Below are positions 48,701 through 57,700 of a DNA stretch of 64,000 nucleotides, piece by piece. Each line of letters starts with the position of its first letter. Within the stretch, counting starts at the first letter, position 1. The translations under genes and the position numbers were made by a program. The stretch is from NCBI GenBank assembly GCA_039621445.1, contig CP154957.1, positions 6,906,966 through 6,970,965 of the forward strand. Reading direction: 5' to 3'. The notes beneath the pieces are model-generated. The model saw only the letters and a program-made list of their open reading frames with translations, made no database searches and was not told the DNA's origin. The stretch comes from Euglena gracilis (taxonomy: Eukaryota > Euglenida > Euglenophyceae > Euglenales).

Positions 48701-51700
48701 AAGAAATTGCTGTGGTTTCTGCTGCGGTGGTCGCGGTCATGCTTGTGCTTACCAACCGGGGGGGTGGGTGCTACAGGGTGCCTGCCCCTAGCAGGCACAC
48801 CCCCCCCCCCGGGGGATAGGGGTCCGGGCCGGACCCAGAAAATTTTCATTGAAAATAGCCGTTTCCGGGCCCCCGGCGCCTTCGGCGCCGGGGTCGGAAG
48901 GGGGTGCCTGCTAGGAGCAGGCACCCCCCAAAACCCTACCCCCCCCTTAGTTGCACTAAGGCTTCTTGTCTGTTTATGGCCGGCGCTAACTTCGCTTCTG
49001 GCCCAGTTTGCTGCGTGGTGAGTGGCCAGGGACCCCTTACACCAGTCCTCTTTTGTTGCTCCCCCTGGCCGGGTGAGTAACTCTGGTGTAATTCCAGCGC
49101 TGTAGGGACATACACTCACCTTGTGTGGTTGGTGTGGTTCCCGTGGGTGGGTCTACACCCTTGCGCCCCAGTGCTGCTCTTGCCTCCTGCCCTCTTCCCA
49201 CTTTTCTGTGTGGGGGTACCCTACCCCCCCCCCGGGGGGGTCGGATCGGGTGCTATGGGGTGCCTGGGCCTAGCACCCCCCCCCGTGGGGTAGGCACCCG
49301 ACTAAGCACAAGCCTGGTCGCGGTGGTTGCGGCAAATATAGAATAATATATTATTATATTGTACATATCATTATCATATCATTATGTTAATATATAAGGC
49401 AGCCCCCAACTAAAGGGACCCCCCCGGGGGAGCCCTTTAGTTGGATCAGGGGGCAGCAAAAAACTTTTGCGTCATTGAAGGAATAGGGGTAGGGATACGA
49501 CTAAGTTAGGGTTGCTAACTTATAGATTAGTGTTAGGTGTACAAGTTAGGCCTGAAATTAGGCCGAATTCGTAACCCTAACCCTACTCCATCATTAACGC
49601 AAAAAATTTTGCCGTCCTCTGATCCAGCTAAAGGGCCCCCCGGGGGGGTCCCTTTAGTTGGAGGCTGCCATATATAATATTATAAAATATACAACAAATA
49701 TACAACAAATATAAAAATAAGCATATCTTCCCAATTCACGGGATACTTGTTTTCAGGGGGGGGGGACAAAATGACGCAGACAAAACCCACCCACCCACCC
49801 ACTCTTTCCGAAAACCCATCACCCACCCAGGCAGTTATCCCACACTTACCCACCCAAGCCATCAAAACCAACACCACAAAACCAAAATTCTGAAAATATT
49901 TCCGGACAACCCACCTCTGGCCATTTTGGGATGACCTGTGGCGCACCCCATCCACTGGGCAGGAGGAGTTGGGGATTCAGTGAATATGGATTCAGTGCAT
50001 ACGGGGAAATTGGTTGCGGGTGGTATGCTCTGGAATGTTTTTGGCAGTTTTCTTCAAAAAAAAAGTCATATGGGAAAATCGTTGAATGTAGAAGGCAATG
50101 TGTAGTTCAGTGTGAGTAACAAATAAATGTAATTTGTAAAATGTAGTATTGAACATATGATAAATGAAATGAACAAACAAATAAAGCCAGCTCAACGTTG
50201 CGTTAGATTCTGTGATCCGGGATCACTAGTGAGTGGTCATTGGTTTCAATTCCAGGTCTGTTGTGTAGAAAGGGAGTTCCAGCAGAGAGCACAAGGGGCC
50301 AACCGTTCCAGAGCAAGCCAGGCAAAATTATTCATCTCTTGCACACCATTTTTTTCCGTACAGCATTCCTCAATCTCCCAAACGACATACTGAAGGAATT
50401 GCAAGGGGCTGAATCAAAAGGTGGAAAATAGAAAATGGAAATTGCTTGGGGATTCATTGGATGAACAATGTGGTTGTTAAAAAAACGTCGAGAGACATCT
50501 GGGGAATTTTGCGTCGACCCTGCAGTCCACACAAAAATCACAGGGGGGGAAAATGATGAGAAGTTTTCAAAAGTAAAAATATTAATTATCATGGGAAAAA
50601 TTAGCTTTCACAGAAAGTGGTGGTAATTTTTCCACTGGCAATGAATTTTTTTCGGTAGAAAATCAACTCAAAATTTGCAAAAATGGTGAAAATAGTCTTC
50701 CAGGTGTCATTTTTGTGAATTTTTTTTTAAATACAAAACAGACCCCAAAATTGACTATATGTCATTCCTGACTTTTGTGTGAGGAATTTGAAAACTCCCA
50801 GCAAAGGGCGAGCAAAGGGTACGGGGGGAAATGACGGGAGAAATAAGGATGAGAAAAATTAGGTGATTTCCCATAATTTTTCTTTCCCGTCACTTCTGTC
50901 TGGACTGTATTTTGTCCCAACCAATTTCGTGTGTGACCAGTTTTCTCCCTGGGTAAGTCCTCTGTTGTTGGGATTGTGACTGCAAAAAGATAGGGGAAAA
51001 TGTACTTGAAATAAAAGTATGCATGAACCAGACAAAAATGGGGGAAAGAAAGAGAAGGTTGAATTCAAAAAACTTGATCCTCCAATTTTGATTCATAATT
51101 TGGCACATTTTAAGACACAGGAGAACAAAAGAAAGCTTTGTTGAGCGGTGTCCTTCGGCACAAGAAATACAGGCAACAAAGTTGCTTCAAGCAATTATAT
51201 GCAAAAAAAACATACTAATAAAATAAAATAAAAGCAAAAGAAAATGCGAGCTGTTAAAGGGGGAAAAGAAGAGGGAAAAAAGCACCAAAAAAAACAAAAT
51301 CTGAAATTTTTCGCAAAAACGTCAAAATAAACAATTAAAAAATTCATCCTGGCGCCGAGAATTTCCGTGGGGAAACACGCGCTTGAGCAACCCACACTTG
51401 TCCATGGGGTCCCAGCTGTCGCCGTCCCGCCAGGTGTCCATCAGGTGCAGCACGTCCTGGATGCGGGGCCAGTGGGTGACGGGGGGCAGGGCGGCGAACG
51501 TCTTGCGCTGGACGCCGGCGGAGCGCCGGCTGGGCGAGGGCTTGCGGCCGGGCGACGAGGGGGACATGGGCGACACCCCGCGCCGCTGCGGGGAGCCCTG
51601 TGGCGAGCGGGGGGCCGGCGCATCAACAGAGGTATCCCTGGGGACATAACGGGAACCCCCAATCGGTTTCCAGTTTGAGGGCCCGTTAACCATTCCTCAC

Positions 51701-54700
51701 TGCTTCCATGGGGATTCCCATGGGTACCTTCATTTGGGGCCCTCTTCCACCGGGGGGTCGGAGCAGGGCTCATCCTGTTGCAATTTCTTGTGTAAACCAG
51801 TCGTGGTGGCTTTGATTCCATTGATATCCGGTGCGGGTGTACGGGTGGCTGCATTGCGGTGTTGCAAGTCTGCGATTGCGGTCCGGATGTTCACAGTGTC
51901 GTTTTGCCACCATTGGTGCAAATTCTCAATCCGACTCGCGATATTTGCGATTTGGGTGTGAAAACTCGCGATTTAAGGGGTGCAGGAAGGCCTGGTGGGG
52001 GGGTCGACCCCCCTGCCCACCACAGCACCTGCGCAATTTGACCTAAAAATCGGCGCCCGCGGAAATACAGAAGGCGTGGTAGGGGGGGTCCGACCCCCAC
52101 CCATCAGGATGGTGCCAGGGGAGTCAACCCCCCCACCCACCCATGGGGAATAGATTTCTGGCATCCTTGGACCATCCACCCATCCACCCAAAACACCAAA
52201 AAACGGGTGTTTCGACCTTTTTGGTTTTCGAGCCAAGGACAGGCCGTTGGCAGGCCCTTGAGCCTAAGGGCAGTCCTTGGTCCTCAGCAAATGAACAAAA
52301 ACTTCTCAACTTCCCAACTTAACAAAAAAAACTTCCCGTCCCTCATCGTCACTGTTGCAACCTAACAGCCACCACCCCCACTTGCAACGCCAAAAATAAA
52401 AACACAATCAGGCAAAGAAGATTTTCAAAACCACAGGTCAGGGCAGCCCTTAAGCTGAAAAAAAATTTAAGCTCAAAAAATCTAGCTGAAAAATTTTTTT
52501 ACTGCCGTCCCAGCACATTCAATGCAAAATCCACAGGAAAATGGCAAAAAAAAAAGGCAACATCGAGGCAAAAACAGGTCGACCTGAGAAAAAAAATTTT
52601 TGTGGCATCCTTGGACCATCACCCATCCACTAAAAACATCAAAAAAAAATGCGCTTTGGGGCTTTTGATTTTCAACCCCGCTCGACCGGCGGATCGGCTG
52701 TTGGCCATCACTCAGGCCTAAGGACCAACCCTTGAGCGGTTGTCCTTGATGATAAAAAAATTTTATTCATCACAGGGCAGGGCGACAGGACCGCCCTGCC
52801 ACAGTGATAATTCATGGGAAACCTCCTCCGCAACCTCTTCCACCACTCTCAGAGCAGAAAATCAAATGATGAGTTCTTATTTCCTGCCATCACCACAACA
52901 AAAAAAAATGCCATTCGAAAAAAATAGCATCCACAGGAGCCATTCTCATCTGCCGTTCTCGTGACTTGTATCAGAGCGGTCCTTTACTAAATATGCAACT
53001 CAGAAGTCAACGAAAAATCCACAAAAAATGAGTGGGGAAAAAATCAAAATTGAGAAATCGAAAATTTTTTCGTGTCACGTCAGGGGGCACAATTGATCCC
53101 CAGCTTCCTTGGAACATCGCCAAACCAGCCAAAAAATGCCCTCGGACGACTTCTTAAATTTCGACCCTGTTTGAGCCCCGGACCTGCCGTTGACTTCTCT
53201 TCGGCCAACGGCCAAGGGCGACTGTCCTGTTGAAAAAAAAACTTCATCCCTTGAGAACCACCCGCCTAGAAATGGCATCTGACGGGCAAATGGCATCCGT
53301 GCACACCTCGGGTGTAGTTGTGTTGCGAGACCGTGAAGCGTCGATTCCCGAATCGGAGAGCCTGCTCCGCTGTGAACATAAAAGCAGAGGTCAATGGGAG
53401 GGCTGTATGTTGCAGCCGCCATTCCGTGTTCACTGTGCCAAAAAAAGACGATGCCAATCGCGTCACTGCAGAAATCAAGGTGCAGAATATGGCACGGTCA
53501 TATGTGGGTACTGTGCACCATGCATTCATTATAACATGCCCATCTACCCATTCACATCCACATACATCATTTTAAATTTTAATGCCCCAAAGGTATGAGG
53601 AGGATGGTCCGTGGAGGGCGGATGCAGTTTCGGGAGAATTAGTTGGTTTCTGCCTCGGTTTCCAGCACCAACGAGGTAATCAATTAAATTATTTATTTTC
53701 GTCAAAAAATACAAAAATAAGATCTCCCCCGAAAAAGGTGCCCTGTAGGCTTTCAGCACGGGACAGAAAAATAGACCCGGGTCTGATTAGGCGGGCAGGG
53801 ACGATGGCTTTCGCTAAAAAGAGTTAAATTTGTTGGACCGTGGGCCGAAGGACGGAAAACAGGCACTGCAGCTCGAACCGCGCACACGCGACACACCTCC
53901 GGCGTTTTGCACTGCTCGCTGGCCGCCACCTCCCCGTCCCGCTTGTTTGGGCTCTCGACGCAGCTGTGGTGGGCTTGCCGTAGCTCCCCCACCAGTTCCT
54001 CCGGGGTCTTGGGGCGCTCTCCGCAAGCATCCTTCTTCCTTCCTTCTAAACCCCCTCCCCCGTTTAGAACAACACCCATTTTTACCGACCACCCCCCCAG
54101 AAAAATCAGAAGAAATCCATTTATACCGCCTCCCGCATTTATACCGAGTTATACCGACCCAGAACTGTCCTTCTCAGACAAAATATTTCTATCGTCCAAG
54201 CCCAAATTTGACACATAATCACTTGACTCATAGCTTGAAATCACAAAATAGGGGGAAAATTGAAAAAGAGTGGGGGAACCGAAAGTATTTTCGGCTTTGT
54301 CCTAAAAAGTGCCCACTGCCCTAATAAGTGCGCACCCCCTTGGGGTCCGAAACTACGTCCTTAAAATGCGCGCACCCGTGCACTTATTAGGGGGGGGGGT
54401 TAACACTGACCTTTTGGTCCAAAGCACCTCCTCGGCACATCCATTGCAAACCAAAAAAAAACTTCCCTCTCCCAGCACAATGCAAACCTCCACAGGATCA
54501 AAAAATGGTCATATTTTGGCAAAAAAAAAGGGTCAACTTCGGGAAGAAGAGTTACTTCTGGCAATTTTACACCATCCAGCGTTTTAAAAAGGCTTTTTTC
54601 GACTTTTTTGACCTGTTCGATCCCCGGATTGACCGTTGGCCATCCCAAAGAGCGGTCCTTAAGGGAAAAAAATATAGACCCGTCCCATATAGACCGCCCT

Positions 54701-57700
54701 GCACCCACCTTGGGCCAGTTGGTTGAAAGAATAATTTAAGCTACGGGTGGCTTAAATTTGGGGGGGCACCCCTTGATTTCTCTGCTCATGTGGCAGCCCT
54801 CAGTGAGGAAGTTCACACTAGAGGGAATGCCAAATTGGGTGGGATGTGGGGATGCCCGTGGCCTCCTTTCGCATGGGCCTCCGACAACCGGTGAACACCC
54901 TCAGGGCGGGTCCTCGTTTGAAAACACCGTCGTTTAAAAACAGTCAAAAAAACTCCCGCGCTGAATGAGAAAAGAAAGAAACAGCTGTCGTCGAAAACAG
55001 AATTTGTAAGGGGCGGCGTTTTCTGTACATATTTTGTGGGTATCCCTCTTAATCAGGCTGAATAGGGGGGGGACCGGGAACCGAACGGGGGGCGCCAGGC
55101 ACGATACGATCGCGAGCGTATCTTGGGCTGCGTGCAACGTTAGGGTACCAAGTTACCCCTCGATCGAAAGCTCTTTTCAACAGACGACCAGCGGTGGTCA
55201 TCAGATTTTTCCACGCTGCACGGTACTCTATTTCCAAAACAGGGCCAATTTTCACCAAATTTGGAGATCCGCCCCAGTGGTCCCCAAATGGCAAAATTCA
55301 TTGTGCTACATGGTTAAAACAGTCATATCAGGGCCATTTTGGGGCACTTTTGATGACATTTTTAGTGACAGAACCGGCGTTGGGGACGCTGGTTTTGGGG
55401 CGTCCCTAACCCTTTTTTTTCGGACAGAACCGGCGTCCGCGAAATCCGTGGGGGTGGACGTTTCTTTCGCGGCGGGGATTCCCAGGGTTATGGGACCAGT
55501 GGAGAGCATTCAACAACTCAAACAATGTTTGGGGTTCTATCTGTTGGCTGGCAAATGCCACGCCGTGGAATCATCCCACTGTTTGTGGGACCAGTTGTAT
55601 CTCTGATCCAGTTGGCGAAAAGGGGTCGTACCACAAGAAGGGTGCTTGGTGAAGCGGACGGCCGGGGAGGAGGACAAGTGGTTGGACAGCAGCTCCGGGT
55701 CAGATGGGGTTGCGCAGCCTGCGAGGGCCATAGCCATGGAATAGCTGCGGCCTGGCGACGTCGAGGCTGTGAAGACAAGAAGGGCAGTGCGACGGCTGAA
55801 AGGCTCGATCGCTTAACACATTGAATGGCTGTACTGAACTCTTCCAGGGAACTGTGCTCCAATGAATACACTGCCATGCCGTTTTTCTTGGCGCTTCCAC
55901 TGCCCAACGAGAAGGTGCGTTTAAAAACAGTGCACACCTCAGCTGTGAACCCACCAACAAGTGGTGACCTTCTGACCCTGATCAAACAAACCTCCCCAAA
56001 ATATAGCAACTCCACAATAGAACAGACATAGAAACCCTGAGGTCGTTCTTTTGACGGCCAAATATAACCCCCCCCTTCAAAATAGTCAGAGTCAGAGTCT
56101 CAGAGTCAGCCTCAGTGTCTGGAAATTTTCGGCTGCCTGGAAAAAGGCTGACCCCCCCCGTCCACCCCCAGGGGTCCCGGACTGGAGCTGGGCCCGACCC
56201 GGGTCGAATCGGGTACCAAAAAAAAAATCGAAAATGCAAAAATGTACAAAAACTGCCAATTATGCAATAAATACATTTTTGACCCCAAATTTGCCCTGGC
56301 CAGCCATTTCCAGTACATTTTCGCCCATTTTGCACCCTCTGAAAGGGAAAAATCTGTTTCACTCTCAAAGGGAAGCTGGGGTAGCTTAAGAAAATGTAAC
56401 CTCATCACCTGGGGGGGTCCAGCCAGCCAGCAGCCTTTTTCCAGCCCTGGATTCCCCCCTCAACAAGATTTATATATTTCCAGTACGGTGAGAATGGTTG
56501 TCTTCGGGTTGACAAAACTTCTGCGGAAACAAAAATTCCGAATCCTGTCTGAAAGTCTTGAAAGTCACGGACATACCTCAAAAAAACGGAGATATTTCTT
56601 TGATGCCACAGAATAAAATAAAGCACCTCAAACAGACAGAAACGGAACAAAATACATCCAGCAGTGGAGAAGAGTGCACCTCTCAATGGGCTTGCAACCA
56701 TCCTGGAGCGTGCCTGCAGAAGGCACATTCTTGCTTCTGGCCGTCTGTCCGCAAAGGACCAAAAGCCAGAAGAGGGTGCACAGGGAAGCCTTCCCAATCA
56801 AACACCGAAGATAAAACCACCACTGGCAGTTTTGCATGCAACAGTCCCATTTCCTGAAAACTTTCAGATACAGTTCGTCTTGGATAGAATGTGTCGGGCT
56901 AATTCCATATGATTCCATGTTCAAAAAGTGCAAATGAAATTAATCACATGCTCACCTTCGACACAAACCATAAATGTGCTCTGATCTTCGACCATTAAAA
57001 AGTGCTTTTGCTGGTGACAAGCGCTTCGGACGATTATTTTGTTTTGAGCAACATGGGAGATGCTTTGAGTTGCCTGATAATCTTTGATGATTGATGCCTT
57101 TGCATTGGAGAATCATTCACGATCGGATAATCATTTGGATTTCATGTTTCCTGCCTCTTGGCGTGCCAGCCATTAGCAAGCCAGCTGTGCCTGGCCGAGG
57201 GGCTGGCCGTGATGGTGCTGCGCGAGGCCACAAAGCTGTAGCGGCTCGGCATCACCGCAATGGGCTCCGGGTCGGCGTCAGGCATTATTTTTTAAGGTTA
57301 ATTATTATTCTTTTTTATTTTAAATTTATTATTGTTATTCTTATATATTAAGATAATTTGTTTTACTTTGCTTATTCTTAAGGTGCCTTTAAAAACCTTA
57401 AAAACTTCAAAAAACTCGTCCTGGAAAAATATTCGAATTACGAGCAAAACTGAAGTCGCAAAACCTCAGCAAAAAAAAACAAGCCAACTCTGGAGAAAAA
57501 GAATGATTTCTGGCATCGCCGAAACATTGTCTATCAACCCAAAACTCGAAACAATGTGTTTTTGAACTTTATGCTTTTCAACCTGGATTGGTTCCATGCC
57601 CAGATTGCGTTTTTTGACCGCCCTTGGAAAATAGACGCCTTAAAAATTCTTCAATTCTTCGAGATGCCCAAAAAAAAATTAAAAACCCTTTAAAACCGCC

